Shown here one piece after another: positions 25,701 to 40,800 of a stretch of 64,000 nucleotides of DNA. The notes beneath the pieces were generated by a model that saw nothing but the letters and a program-made list of their open reading frames with translations, was not told the DNA's origin and made no database searches. This DNA comes from Solea solea (lineage: Eukaryota > Chordata > Actinopteri > Pleuronectiformes > Soleidae). Made by a program: the position numbers and the translations under genes. The stretch is from assembly GCF_958295425.1 (NCBI RefSeq), contig NC_081138.1, positions 8,544,302-8,608,301 of the forward strand. The letters run 5' to 3'. Each line of letters begins with the position of its first letter. The first letter of the stretch is position 1.

Positions 25701-28700
25701 TTGTGCGCATTCAGCTGGAATACGACTGTTTTCTGATTTTTTTCATTTTTCTACTGTCCCATAACATAAACCTCACAAATAAAGTTAACATCTTATAAGA
25801 TATAGTTATATACCTTCAGTGTTTGATTTTGCAATGATTTCACTGTTTGAATGTGTTTTTCTATTTTTGTCTGTTTTTGTGCGCATTCAGCTGGAATACG
25901 ACTGTTTTCTGATTTTTTTTCATTTTTCTACTGTCCCATAACATAAACCTCACAAATAAAGTTAACATCTTATAAGATATAGTTATATACCTTCAGTGTT
26001 TGATTTTGCAATGATTTCACTGTTTGGATGTGTTTTTCTATTTGTCTCTGTTTTTGTGTGCATTCAGCAGGGATACGGCTGTTTTCTGATTTTTTTATTT
26101 TTTTCTACTGTCCCATAACATAAACCTCTCAAATAAAGTTAAAATCTCATAAGATATAGTTATATACCTTCAGTGTTTGATTTTGCAATGATTTCACTGT
26201 TTGGATGTGTTTTTCTATTTGTGTCTGTTTTTGTGCGCATTCAGCAGGGATACGGCTGTTTTCTGATTTTTTTCTTTTTTTTATTGTCCCATAACATAAA
26301 CCTCACAAATAAAGTTAACATCTCATAAGATATAGTTATATACCTTCAGTGTTTGATTTTGCAATGATTTCACTGTTTGAATGTGTTTTTCTATTTTTGT
26401 CTGTTTTTGTGCGCATTCAGCTGGAATACGACTGTTTTCTGATTTGTTTTCATTTTTCTACTGTCCCATAACATAAACCTCACAAATAAAGTTAACATCT
26501 CATAAGATATAGTTATATACCTTCAGTGTTTGATTTTGCAATGATTTCACTGTTTGAATGTGTTTTTCTATTTTTGTCTGTTTTTGTGCGCATTCAGCTG
26601 GAATACGACTGTTTTCGGAATTTTTTTCATTTTTCTACTGTCCCATAACATAAACCTCACAAATAAAGTTAACATCTTATAAGATATTCTTCGGTACCCT
26701 CAGTGTTTGATTTTGCAATGATTTCACTGTTTGGATGTGTTTTTCTATTTGTCTCTGTTTTTGTGTGCATTTAGCAGGGATACGGCTGTTTTCTGATTTT
26801 TTTCATTTTTTTATTGTCCCATAACATAAACCTCACAAATAAAGTTAACATCTCATAAGATATAGTTATATACCTTCAGTGTTTGATTTTGCAATGATTT
26901 CACTGTTTGGATGTGTTTTTCTATTTGTGTCTGTTTTTGTGCACATTCAGCAGGGATACGGCTGTTTTCGGACTTTTTTTCATTTTTCTACTGTCCCATA
27001 ACATGAACCTCACAAATAAAGTTAAAATCTTATAACATATAGTTATATACCTTCAGTGTTTGATTTTGCAATGATTTCACTGTTTGGATGTGTTTTTCTA
27101 TTTGTCTCTGTTTTTGTGTGCATTCAGCAGGGATACGGCTGTTTTCTGATTTTTTTCTTTTTTTCTACTGTCCCATAACATAAACCTCACAAATAAAGTT
27201 AAAATCTTATAAGATATAGTTATATACCTTCAGTGTTTGATTTTGCAATGATTTCACTGTTTGGATGTGTTTTTCTATTTGTGTCTGTTTTTGTGCGCAT
27301 TCAGCAGGGATACGGCTGTTTTCGGAATTTTTTTCATTTTTCTACTGTCCCATAACATAAACCTCACAAATAAAGTTAAAATCTTATAAGATATAGTTAT
27401 ATACCTTCAGTGTTTGATTTTGCAATGATTTCACTGTTTGAATGTGTTTTTCTATTTTTGTCTGTTTTTGTGCGCATTCAGCTGGAATACGACTGTTTTC
27501 TGATTTTTTTTCATTTTTCTACTGTCCCATAACATAAACCTCACAAATAAAGTTAACATCGTATAAGATATAGTTATATACCTTCAGTGTTTGATTTTGC
27601 AATGATTTCACTGTTTGAATGTGTTTTTCTATTTTTGTCTGTTTTTGTGCGCATTCAGCTGGAATACGACTGTTTTCTGATTTTTTTTCATTTTTCTACT
27701 GTCCCATAACATAAACCTCACAAATAAAGTTAACATCTTATAAGATATAGTTATATACCTTCAGTGTTTGATTTTGCAATGATTTCACTGTTTGGATGTG
27801 TTTTTCTATTTGTGTCTGTTTTTGTGTGCATTCAGCTGAGATAATGCTGTTTCCGGATTTTTTTAATTTTTCTGCTGTCCCATAACATAAACCTTACAAA
27901 TGAAGTTAACATCTTAAAAGATTTAGTTCTGTACCCTCAGTGTTTGATTTTGCAATGATTTCACTGTTTGGATGTGTTTTTCTATTTGTGTCTGTTTGTG
28001 TGCGCATTCAGCTGAGATAAGGCTGTTTCCGGATTTTGTTAATTTTTGTACTTTCCCATAACATAAACCTCACAAATGAAGTTAACATCTTAAAAGATTT
28101 AGTTCTGTACCCTCAGTGTTTGATTTTGCAATGATTTCACTGTTTGGATGTGTTTTTCTATGGGTGTCTGTTTGTGTGCGCATTCAGCTGAGCTAAGGCT
28201 GTTTCCGGATTTTTTTCATTTTTCTACTTTCCCATAACATAAACCTCACAAATAAAGTTAACATCTTATAAGATATAGTTATATACCTTCAGTGTTTGAA
28301 TTTATAATGATTTCACTGTTTGGATGTGTTTTTCTATTTGTGTCTGTTTTTGTGCGCATTCAGCAGGGATACGGCTGTTTTCGGATTTTTTTCATTTTTC
28401 TACTGTCCCATAACATAAACCTCACAAATAAAGTTTAAATCTTATAAGATATAGTTATATACCTTCAGTGTTTTATTTTGCAATGATTTCACTGTTTGGA
28501 TGTGTTTTTCTATTTGTCTCTGTTTTTGTGTGCATTCAGCAGGGATACGGCTGTTTTCTGACTTTTTTCATTTTTCTACTGTCCCATAACATAAACCTCA
28601 CAAATAAAGTTAAAATCTTATAAGATATAGTTATATACCTTCAGTGTTTGATTTTGCAATGATTTCACTGTTTGGATGTGTTTTTCTATTTGTGTCTGTT

Positions 28701-31106
28701 TTTGTGCGCATTCAGCAGGGATACGGCTGTTTTCGGAATTTTTTTCATTTTTCTACTGTCCCATAACATAAACCTCACAAATAAAGTTAAAATCTTATAA
28801 GATATAGTTATATACCTTCAGTGTTTGATTTTGCAATGATTTCACTGTTTGGATGTGTTTTTCTATTTGTCTCTGTTTTTGTGTGCATTCAGCAGGGATA
28901 CAGCTGTTTTCTGATTTTTTTCTTTTTTTTATTGTCCCATAACATAAACCTCACAAATAAAGTTAACATCTCATAAGATATAGTTATATACCTTCAGTGT
29001 TTGATTTTGCAATGATTTCACTGTTTGAATGTGTTTTTCTATTTTTGTCTGTTTTTGTGCGCATTCAGCTGGAATACGACTGTTTTCTGATTTTTTTTCA
29101 TTTTTCTACTGTCCCATAACATAAACCTCACAAATAAAGTTAACATCGTATAAGATATAGTTATATACCTTCAGTGTTTGATTTTGCAATGATTTCACTG
29201 TTTGAATGTGTTTTTCTATTTTTGTCTGTTTTTGTGCGCATTCAGCTGGAATACGACTGTTTTCTGATTTTTTTTCATTTTTCTACTGTCCCATAACATA
29301 AACCTCACAAATAAAGTTAACATCTTATAAGATATTCTTTGGTACCCTCAGTGTTTGATTTTGCAATGATTTCACTGTTTGGATGTGTTTTTCTATTTGT
29401 GTCCGTTTTTGTGCGCATTCAGCAGGGATACGGCTGTTTTCGGACTTTTTTTCATTTTTCTACTGTCCCATAACATGAACCTCACAAATAAAGTTAAAAT
29501 CTTATAAGATATAGTTATATACCTTCAGTGTTTGATTTTGCAATGATTTCACTGTTTGGATGTGTTTTTCTATTTGTCTCTGTTTTTGTGTGCATTCAGC
29601 AGGGATACAGCTGTTTTCTGATTTTTTTCTTTTTTTTATTGTCCCATAACATAAACCTCACAAATAAAGTTAACATCTCATAAGATATAGTTATATACCT
29701 TCAGTGTTTGATTTTGCAATGATTTCACTGTTTGGATGTGTTTTTCTATTTGTCTCTGTTTTTGTGTGCATTCAGCATGGATACGACTGTTTTCTGATTT
29801 TTTTCTTTTTTTCTACTGTCCCATAACATAAACCTCACAAATAAAGTTAAAATCTTATAAGATATAGTTATATACCTTCAGTGTTTGATTTTGCAATGAT
29901 TTCACTGTTTGGATGTGTTTTTCTATTTGTGTCTGTTTTTGTGCGCATTCAGCTGGAATACGACTGTTTTCTGATTTTTTTTCATTTTTCTACTGTCCCA
30001 TAACATAAACCTCACAAATAAAGTTAACATCTTATAAGATATTCTTTGGTACCCTCAGTGTTTGATTTTGCAATGATTTCACTGTTTGGATGTGTTTTTC
30101 TATTTGTGTCCGTTTTTGTGCGCATTCAGCTGGAATACGTCTGTTTTCTGATTTTTTTTCATTTTCTACTGTCCCATAACATAAACCTCACAAATAAAGT
30201 TTAAATCTTATAAGATATAGTTATATACCTTCACTGTTTTATTTTGCAATGATTTCACTGTTTGGATGTGTTTTTCTATTTGTCTCTGTTTTTGTGCGCA
30301 TTCAGCAGGGATACGGCTGTTTTCTGACTTTTTTCATTTTTTTATTGTCCCATAACATAAACCTCACAAATAAAGTTAACATCTCATAAGATATAGTTAT
30401 ATACCTTCAGTGTTTGATTTTGCAATGATTTCACTGTTTGAATGTGTTTTTCTATTTTTGTCTGTTTTTGTGCGCATTCAGCTGGAATACGACTGTTTTC
30501 TGATTTTTTTCATTTTTCTACTGTCCCATAACATAAACCTCACAAATAAAGTTAACATCTTATAAGATATAGTTATATACCTTCAGTGTTTGATTTTGCA
30601 ATGATTTCACTGTTTGAATGTGTTTTTCTATTTTTGTCTGTTTTTGTGCGCATTCAGCTGGAATACGACTGTTTTCTGATTTTTTTTCATTTTTCTACTG
30701 TCCCATAACATAAACCGCACAAATAAAGTTAACATCTTATAAGATATTCTTCGGTACCCTCAGTGTTTGATTTTGCAATGATTTCACTGTTTGGATGTGT
30801 TTTTCTATTTGTCTCTGTTTTTGTGTGCATTCAGCAGGGATATGGCTGTTTTATGATTTTTTTCATTTTTTTATTGTCCCATAACATAAACCTCACAAAT
30901 AAAGTTAACATCTCATAAGATATAGTTATATACCTTCATTGTTTGATTTTGCAATGATTTCACTGTTTGAATGTGTTTTTCTATTTTTGTCTGTTTTTGT
31001 GCGCATTCAGCTGGAATACGACTGTTTTCTGATTTTTTTTCATTTTCTACTGTCCCATAACATAAACCTCACAAATAAAGTTAACATCTTATAAGATATA
31101 CTAATG
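22751..31106 (+). repeat. Satellite A run 5, about 47.3 monomers
   Basis: Marker variants are GCATTAAGCAGGG (about 24474), AAACCTCTCAAAT (about 26127), TTATAACATATAG (27036) and AACCTTACAAATG (27894). All recur in run 6 about 7877-7879 bp later, so roughly 24.4-28.5 kb is duplicated there. k modules occur at about 25187 (a single CTGAGCTAAGG monomer) and from 27836 (the full k1-k2-k3 set). T4 monomers follow k monomers near 23350, 25300 and 28290. Confidence 0.93.
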
Positions 31107-31862
31107 TACCCTCGTCGTTCCGCTCGTCTTGGGACCTCAAACGACATATAAAATATTCACACTCCTGCGACCTGTAGAAATGTAGTTCCTCCAAAACTTC
31201 CACTCTGGCCAAAGAGTCTAAGACTGTATAGAGTCTGACATGACCTGATTTTCAGTTTTTGGACACAGGACTTTGGGCTTTTTTCCCCCTGGCCAAAAAA
31301 AACTTCCAAAAACACAGTCTGTAAAATTCAAACGTAAGAAAGGTGGGAAACTGTCTTTTCTTCAATAATTCCTAAAGGCAATGAGTCCGGATGCTGATTT
31401 CTCCGTATGTGTATCAGGGACTAAGGCTAATCCAGGGTGCCGAGTTTCAGACCCGTGCAACCTTTGGAAAGATCAAAGGTCAGCCGTTCGGGTGTGTTTT
31501 TTGTAATAATTCCTAAAGGCATTGAGCCAGGAGTCTGATTTTTCCGTGTGTGTATCAGGGACTAAGGCTGATCCAGGGTGCCGAGTTTCAAACCTGTGCA
31601 ACCTTCGGAAAGGTCAATGGTCAGCCGTTCGGGTGTGTTTTTTGTATTCATTCCTAAAGGCATTGAGCCAGGAGTCTGATTTTTCCGTATGTGTATCAGG
31701 GACTAAGGCTAATCTAGGGTGCCGAGTTTCAGACCTGTGTAACCTTCGGAAAGGTCAAAGGTCAGCCGTTTAGGTGTGTTTTTTGTAATAATTCCTAAAG
31801 GCATTAAGCCAGGAGTCTGATTTTTCCGTATGTGTATCAGGGACTAAGGCTGATCGAGGGTA
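31107..31862 (+). repeat. Satellite B block 5 (B1 type, shortened, chimaeric first unit)
   Basis: Only 756 bp. The first subrepeat begins like unit one (GTCCGGATGCTGATTTCTCC) but switches after GTATCAGGGACT to unit three (AAGGCTAATCCAGGG, then GGAAAGATCAAAGG). Two units, about 284 bp, are missing exactly in register, as expected from unequal crossing over within the subrepeats. The deletion removes the first perfect DR1. One remains at 31752-31764. Confidence 0.92.
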
Positions 31863-34800
31863 TTTTAATCTTTTTTCTACTGTCCTATAATATGAAGTTA
31901 CAATCTTATAAGGTATATTGATGTACCCTCAGTGTTTGAATTTATAATGATTTTACTGTTTGGATGTGTTTTTCTATTTGTGTCTGTTTTTGTGCGCATT
32001 CAGCAGGGATACGGCTGTTTTCGGAATTTTTTTCATTTTTCTACTGTCCCATAACATAAACCTCACAAATAAAGTTAAAATCTTATAAGATATAGTTATA
32101 TACCTTCAGTGTTTGATTTTGCAATGATTTCACTGTTTGGATGTGTTTTTCTATTTGTCTCTGTTTTTGTGTGCATTCAGCAGGGACACTGCTTTTTTCT
32201 GATTTTTTTCATTTTTCTACTGTCCCATAACATAAACCTCACAAATAAAGTTAAAATCTTATAAGATATAGTTATATACCTTCAGTGTTTGATTTTGCAA
32301 TGATTTCACTGTTTGGATGTGTTTTTCTATTTGTCTCTGTTTTTGTGTGCATTAAGCAGGGATACGGCTGTTTTCTGATTTTTTTCATTATTTTATTGTC
32401 CCATAACATAAACCTCACAAATAAAGTTAACATCTCATAAGATATAGTTATATACCTTCAGTGTTTGATTTTGCAATGATTTCACTGTTTGGATGTGTTT
32501 TTCTATTTGTGTCTGTTTTTGTGCACATTCAGCAGGGATACGGCTGTTTTCGGACTTTTTTTCATTTTTCTACTGTCCCATAACATGAACCTCACAAATA
32601 AAGTTAAAATCTTATAAGATATAGTTATATACCTTCAGTGTTTGATTTTGCAATGATTTCACTGTTTGGATGTGTTTTTCTATTTGTCTCTGTTTTTGTG
32701 TGCATTCAGCAGGGATACGGCTGTTTTCTGATTTTTTTCTTTTTTTCTACTGTCCCATAACATAAACCTCACAAATAAAGTTAACATCTTATAAGATATA
32801 GTTATATACCTTCAGTGTTTGATTTTGCAATGATTTCACTGTTTGAATGTGTTTTTCTATTTTTGTCTGTTTTTGTGCACATTCAGCAGGGATACGGCTG
32901 TTTTCGGACTTTTTTTCATTTTTCTACTGTCCCATAACATGAACCTCACAAATAAAGTTAAAATCTTATAAGATATAGTTATATACCTTCAGTGTTTGAT
33001 TTTGCAATGATTTCACTGTTTGGATGTGTTTTTCTATTGGTGTCTGTTTGTGTGCGCATTCAGCTGAGCTAAGGCTGTTTCCGGATTTTTTTCATTTTTC
33101 TACTTTCCCATAACATAAACCTCACAAATAAAGTTAACATCTTATAAGATATAGTTATATACCTTCAGTGTTTGAATTTATAATGATTTCACTGTTTGGA
33201 TGTGTTTTTCTATTTGTGTCTGTTTTTGTGCGCATTCAGCAGGGATACGGCTGTTTTCGGATTTTTTTCATTTTTCTACTGTCCCATAACATAAACCTCA
33301 CAAATAAAGTTTAAATCTTATAAGATATAGTTATATACCTTCAGTGTTTTATTTTGCAATGATTTCACTGTTTGGATGTGTTTTTCTATTTGTCTCTGTT
33401 TTTGTGTGCATTCAGCAGGGATACGGCTGTTTTCTGACTTTTTTCATTTTTTTATTGTCCCATAACATAAACCTCACAAATAAAGTTAACATCTCATAAG
33501 ATATAGTTATATACCTTCAGTGTTTGATTTTGCAATGATTTCACTGTTTGAATGTGTTTTTCTATTTTTGTCTGTTTTTGTGCGCATTCAGCTGGAATAC
33601 GACTGTTTTCTGATTTTTTTCATTTTTCTACTGTCCCATAACATAAACCTCACAAATAAAGTTAACATCTTATAAGATATAGTTATATACCTTCAGTGTT
33701 TGATTTTGCAATGATTTCACTGTTTGAATGTGTTTTTCTATTTTTGTCTGTTTTTGTGCGCATTCAGCTGGAATACGACTGTTTTCTGATTTTTTTTCAT
33801 TTTTCTACTGTCCCATAACATAAACCTCACAAATAAAGTTAACATCTTATAAGATATAGTTATATACCTTCAGTGTTTGATTTGGCAATGATTTCACTGT
33901 TTGGATGTGTTTTTCTATTTGTCTCTGTTTTTGTGTGCATTCAGCAGGGATACGGCTGTTTTCTGATTTTTTTATTTTTTTCTACTGTCCCATAACATAA
34001 ACCTCTCAAATAAAGTTAAAATCTCATAAGATATAGTTATATACCTTCAGTGTTTGATTTTGCAATGATTTCACTGTTTGGATGTGTTTTTCTATTTGTG
34101 TCTGTTTTTGTGCGCATTCAGCAGGGATACGGCTGTTTTCTGATTTTTTTCTTTTTTTTATTGTCCCATAACATAAACCTCACAAATAAAGTTAACATCT
34201 CATAAGATATAGTTATATACCTTCAGTGTTTGATTTTGCAATGATTTCACTGTTTGAATGTGTTTTTCTATTTTTGTCTGTTTTTGTGCGCATTCAGCTG
34301 GAATACGACTGTTTTCTGATTTGTTTTCATTTTTCTACTGTCCCATAACATAAACCTCACAAATAAAGTTAACATCTCATAAGATATAGTTATATACCTT
34401 CAGTGTTTGATTTTGCAATGATTTCACTGTTTGAATGTGTTTTTCTATTTTTGTCTGTTTTTGTGCGCATTCAGCTGGAATACGACTGTTTTCGGAATTT
34501 TTTTCATTTTTCTACTGTCCCATAACATAAACCTCACAAATAAAGTTAACATCTTATAAGATATTCTTCGGTACCCTCAGTGTTTGATTTTGCAATGATT
34601 TCACTGTTTGGATGTGTTTTTCTATTTGTCTCTGTTTTTGTGTGCATTTAGCAGGGATACGGCTGTTTTCTGATTTTTTTCATTTTTTTATTGTCCCATA
34701 ACATAAACCTCACAAATAAAGTTAACATCTCATAAGATATAGTTATATACCTTCAGTGTTTGATTTTGCAATGATTTCACTGTTTGGATGTGTTTTTCTA

Positions 34801-37800
34801 TTTGTGTCTGTTTTTGTGCACATTCAGCAGGGATACGGCTGTTTTCGGACTTTTTTTCATTTTTCTACTGTCCCATAACATGAACCTCACAAATAAAGTT
34901 AAAATCTTATAACATATAGTTATATACCTTCAGTGTTTGATTTTGCAATGATTTCACTGTTTGGATGTGTTTTTCTATTTGTCTCTGTTTTTGTGTGCAT
35001 TCAGCAGGGATACGGCTGTTTTCTGATTTTTTTCTTTTTTTCTACTGTCCCATAACATAAACCTCACAAATAAAGTTAAAATCTTATAAGATATAGTTAT
35101 ATACCTTCAGTGTTTGATTTTGCAATGATTTCACTGTTTGGATGTGTTTTTCTATTTGTGTCTGTTTTTGTGCGCATTCAGCAGGGATACGGCTGTTTTC
35201 GGAATTTTTTTCATTTTTCTACTGTCCCATAACATAAACCTCACAAATAAAGTTAAAATCTTATAAGATATAGTTATATACCTTCAGTGTTTGATTTTGC
35301 AATGATTTCACTGTTTGAATGTGTTTTTCTATTTTTGTCTGTTTTTGTGCGCATTCAGCTGGAATACGACTGTTTTCTGATTTTTTTTCATTTTTCTACT
35401 GTCCCATAACATAAACCTCACAAATAAAGTTAACATCGTATAAGATATAGTTATATACCTTCAGTGTTTGATTTTGCAATGATTTCACTGTTTGAATGTG
35501 TTTTTCTATTTTTGTCTGTTTTTGTGCGCATTCAGCTGGAATACGACTGTTTTCTGATTTTTTTTCATTTTTCTACTGTCCCATAACATAAACCTCACAA
35601 ATAAAGTTAACATCTTATAAGATATAGTTATATACCTTCAGTGTTTGATTTTGCAATGATTTCACTGTTTGGATGTGTTTTTCTATTTGTGTCTGTTTTT
35701 GTGTGCATTCAGCTGAGATAATGCTGTTTCTGGATTTTTTTAATTTTTCTGCTGTCCCATAACATAAACCTTACAAATGAAGTTAACATCTTAAAAGATT
35801 TAGTTCTGTACCCTCAGTGTTTGATTTTGCAATGATTTCACTGTTTGGATGTGTTTTTCTATTTGTGTCTGTTTGTGTGCGCATTCAGCTGAGATAAGGC
35901 TGTTTCCGGATTTTGTTAATTTTTGTACTTTCCCATAACATAAACCTCACAAATGAAGTTAACATCTTAAAAGATTTAGTTCTGTACCCTCAGTGTTTGA
36001 TTTTGCAATGATTTCACTGTTTGGATGTGTTTTTCTATGGGTGTCTGTTTGTGTGCGCATTCAGCTGAGCTAAGGCTGTTTCCGGATTTTTTTCATTTTT
36101 CTACTTTCCCATAACATAAACCTCACAAATAAAGTTAACATCTTATAAGATATAGTTATATACCTTCAGTGTTTGAATTTATAATGATTTCACTGTTTGG
36201 ATGTGTTTTTCTATTTGTGTCTGTTTTTGTGCGCATTCAGCAGGGATACGGCTGTTTTCGGATTTTTTTCATTTTTCTACTGTCCCATAACATAAACCTC
36301 ACAAATAAAGTTTAAATCTTATAAGATATAGTTATATACCTTCAGTGTTTTATTTTGCAATGATTTCACTGTTTGGATGTGTTTTTCTATTTGTCTCTGT
36401 TTGTGTGTGCATTCAGCAGGGATACGGCTGTTTTCTGACTTTTTTCATTTTTTTATTGTCCCATAACATAAACCTCACAAATAAAGTTAACATCTCATAA
36501 GATATAGTTATATACCTTCAGTGTTTGATTTTGCAATGATTTCACTGTTTGAATGTGTTTTTCTATTTGTCTCTGTTTTTGTGTGCATTCAGCAGGGATA
36601 CAGCTGTTTTCTGATTTTTTTCTTTTTTTTATTGTCCCATAACATAAACCTCACAAATAAAGTTAACATCTCATAAGATATAGTTATATACCTTCAGTGT
36701 TTGATTTTGCAATGATTTCACTGTTTGAATGTGTTTTTCTATTTTTGTCTGTTTTTGTGCGCATTCAGCTGGAATACGACTGTTTTCTGATTTTTTTCAT
36801 TTTTCTACTGTCCCATAACATAAACCTCACAAATAAAGTTAACATCTTATAAGATATAGTTATATACCTTCAGTGTTTGATTTTGCAATGATTTCACTGT
36901 TTGAATGTGTTTTTCTATTTTTGTCTGTTTTTGTGCGCATTCAGCTGGAATACGACTGTTTTCTGATTTTTTTTCATTTTTCTACTGTCCCATAACATAA
37001 ACCTCACAAATAAAGTTAACATCTTATAAGATATAGTTATATACCTTCAGTGTTTTATTTTGCAATGATTTCACTGTTTGAATGTGTTTTTCTATTTTTG
37101 TCTGTTTTTGTGCGCATTCAGCTGGAATACGACTGTTTTCGGAATTTTTTTCATTTTTCTACTGTCCCATAACATAAACCTCACAAATAAAGTTAACATC
37201 TTATAAGATATTCTTCGGTACCCTCAGTGTTTGATTTTGCAATGATTTCACTGTTTGGATGTGTTTTTCTATTTGTGTCTGTTTTTGTGCACATTCAGCA
37301 GGGATACGGCTGTTTTCAGACTTTTTTTCATTTTTCTACTGTCCCATAACATGAACCTCACAAATAAAGTTAAAATCTTATAACATATAGTCATATACCT
37401 TCAGTGTTTGATTTTGCAATGATTTCACTGTTTGGATGTGTTTTTCTATTTGTCTCTGTTTTTGTGTGCATTCAGCAGGGATACGGCTGTTTTCTGATTT
37501 TTTTCTTTTTTTCTACTGTCCCATAACATAAACCTCACAAATAAAGTTAAAATCTTATAAGATATAGTTATATACCTTCAGTGTTTGATTTTGCAATGAT
37601 TTCACTGTTTGGATGTGTTTTTCTATTTGTGTCTGTTTTTGTGCGCATTCAGCAGGGATACGGCTGTTTTCGGAATTTTTTTCATTTTTCTACTGTCCCA
37701 TAACATAAACCTCACAAATAAAGTTAAAATCTTATAAGATATAGTTATATACCTTCAGTGTTTGATTTTGCAATGATTTCACTGTTTGGATGTGTTTTTC

Positions 37801-40800
37801 TATTTGTCTCTGTTTTGTGTGCATTCAGCAGGGATACAGCTGTTTTCTGATTTTTTTCTTTTTTTTATTGTCCCATAACATAAACCTCACAAATAAAGTT
37901 AACATCTCATAAGATATAGTTATATACCTTCAGTGTTTGATTTTGCAATGATTTCACTGTTTGAATGTGTTTTTCTATTTTTGTCTGTTTTTGTGCGCAT
38001 TCAGCTGGAATACGACTGTTTTCTGATTTTTTTTCATTTTTCTACTGTCCCATAACATAAACCTCACAAATAAAGTTAACATCGTATAAGATATAGTTAT
38101 ATACCTTCAGTGTTTGATTTTGCAATGATTTCACTGTTTGAATGTGTTTTTCTATTTTTGTCTGTTTTTGTGCGCATTCAGCTGGAATACGACTGTTTTC
38201 TGATTTTTTTTAATTTTTCTACTGTCCCATAACATAAACCTCACAAATAAAGTTAACATCTTATAAGATATTCTTTGGTACCCTCAGTGTTTGATTTTGC
38301 AATGATTTCACTGTTTGGATGTGTTTTTCTATTTGTGTCCGTTTTTGTGCGCATTCAGCTGGAATACGTCTGTTTTCTGATTTTTTTTCATTTTCTACTG
38401 TCCCATAACATAAACCTCACAAATAAAGTTAACATCTTATAAGATATAGTTATATACCTTCAGTGTTTGATTTTGCAATGATTTCACTGTTTGGATGTGT
38501 TTTTCTATTTGTGTCTGTTTTTGTGTGCATTCGCTGAGATAATGCTGTTTCCGGATTTTTTTAATTTTTCTGCTGTCCCATAACATAAACCTTACAAATG
38601 AAGTTAACATCTTAAAAGATTTAGTTCTGTACCCTCAGTGTTTGATTTTGCAATGATTTCACTGTTTGGATGTGTTTTTCTATTTGTGTCTGTTTGTGTG
38701 CGCATTCAGCTGAGATAAGGCTGTTTCCGGATTTTGTTAATTTTTGTACTTTCCCATAACATAAACCTCACAAATGAAGTTAACATCTTAAAAGATTTAG
38801 TTCTGTACCCTCAGTGTTTGATTTTGCAATGATTTCACTGTTTGGATGTGTTTTTCTATGGGTGTCTGTTTGTGTGCGCATTCAGCTGAGCTAAGGCTGT
38901 TTCCGGATTTTTTTCATTTTTCTACTTTCCCATAACATAAACCTCACAAATAAAGTTAACATCTTATAAGATATAGTTATATACCTTCAGTGTTTGAATT
39001 TATAATGATTTCACTGTTTGGATGTGTTTTTCTATTTGTGTCTGTTTTTGTGCGCATTCAGCAGGGATACGGCTGTTTTCGGATTTTTTTCATTTTTCTA
39101 CTGTCCCATAACATAAACCTCACAAATAAAGTTTAAATCTTATAAGATATAGTTATATACCTTCAGTGTTTTATTTTGCAATGATTTCACTGTTTGGATG
39201 TGTTTTTCTATTTGTCTCTGTTTTTGTGTGCATTCAGCAGGGATACGGCTGTTTTCTGACTTTTTTCATTTTTTTATTGTCCCATAACATAAACCTCACA
39301 AAAAAAGTTAACATCTCATAAGATATAGTTATATACCTTCAGTGTTTGATTTTGCAATGATTTCACTGTTTGAATGTGTTTTTCTATTTTTGTCTGTTTT
39401 TGTGCGCATTCAGCTGGAATACGACTGTTTTCTGATTTTTTTCATTTTTCTACTGTCCCATAACATAAACCTCACAAATAAAGTTAACATCTTATAAGAT
39501 ATAGTTATATACCTTCAGTGTTTGATTTTGCAATGATTTCACTGTTTGAATGTGTTTTTCTATTTTTGTCTGTTTTTGTGCGCATTCAGCTGGAATACGA
39601 CTGTTTTCTGATTTTTTTTCATTTTTCTACTGTCCCATAACATAAACCTCACAAATAAAGTTAACATCTTATAAGATATAGTTATATACCTTCAGTGTTT
39701 GATTTTGCAATGATTTCACTGTTTGGATGTGTTTTTCTATTTTTGTCTGTTTTTGTGCGCATTCAGCTGGAATACGACTGTTTTCGGAATTTTTTTCATT
39801 TTTCTACTGTCCCATAACATAAACCTCACAAATAAAGTTAACATCTTATAAGATATTCTTCGGTACCCTCAGTGTTTGATTTTGCAATGATTTCACTGTT
39901 TGGATGTGTTTTTCTATTTGTGTCTGTTTTTGTGCACATTCAGCAGGGATACGGCTGTTTTCTGATTTTTTTCTTTTTTTCTACTGTCCCATAACATAAA
40001 CCTCACAAATAAAGTTAAAATCTTATAAGATATAGTTATATACCTTCAGTGTTTGATTTTGCAATGATTTCACTGTTTGAATGTGTTTTTCTATTTTTGT
40101 CTGTTTTTGTGCGCATTCAGCTGGAATACGACTGTTTTCGGAATTTTTTTCATTTTTCTACTGTCCCATAACATAAACCTCACAAATAAAGTTAACATCT
40201 TATAAGATATTCTTCGGTACCCTCAGTGTTTGATTTTGCAATGATTTCACTGTTTGGATGTGTTTTTTATTTGTGTCTGTTTTTGTGCGCATTCAGCAGG
40301 GATACGGCTGTTTTTGGAATTTTTTTCATTTTTCTACTGTCCCATAACATAAACCTCACAAATAAAGTTAAAATCTTATAAGATATAGTTATATACCTTC
40401 AGTGTTTGATTTTGCAATGATTTCACTGTTTGGATGTGTTTTTCTATTTGTCTCTGTTTTTGTGTGCATTCAGCAGGGATACTGCTTTTTTCTGATTTTT
40501 TTCATTTTTCTACTGTCCCATAACATAAACCTCACAAATAAAGTTAAAATCTTATAAGATATAGTTATATACCTTCTGTGTTTGATTTTGCAATGATTTC
40601 ACTGTTTGGATGTGTTTTTCTATTTGTCTCTGTTTTTGTGTGCATTCAGCAGGGATACGGCTGTTTTCTGATTTTTTTCTTTTTTTCTACTGTCCCATAA
40701 CATAAACCTCTCAAATAAAGTTAAAATCTTATAAGATATAGTTATATACCTTCAGTGTTTGATTTTGCAATGATTTCACTGTTTGGATGTGTTTTTCTAT

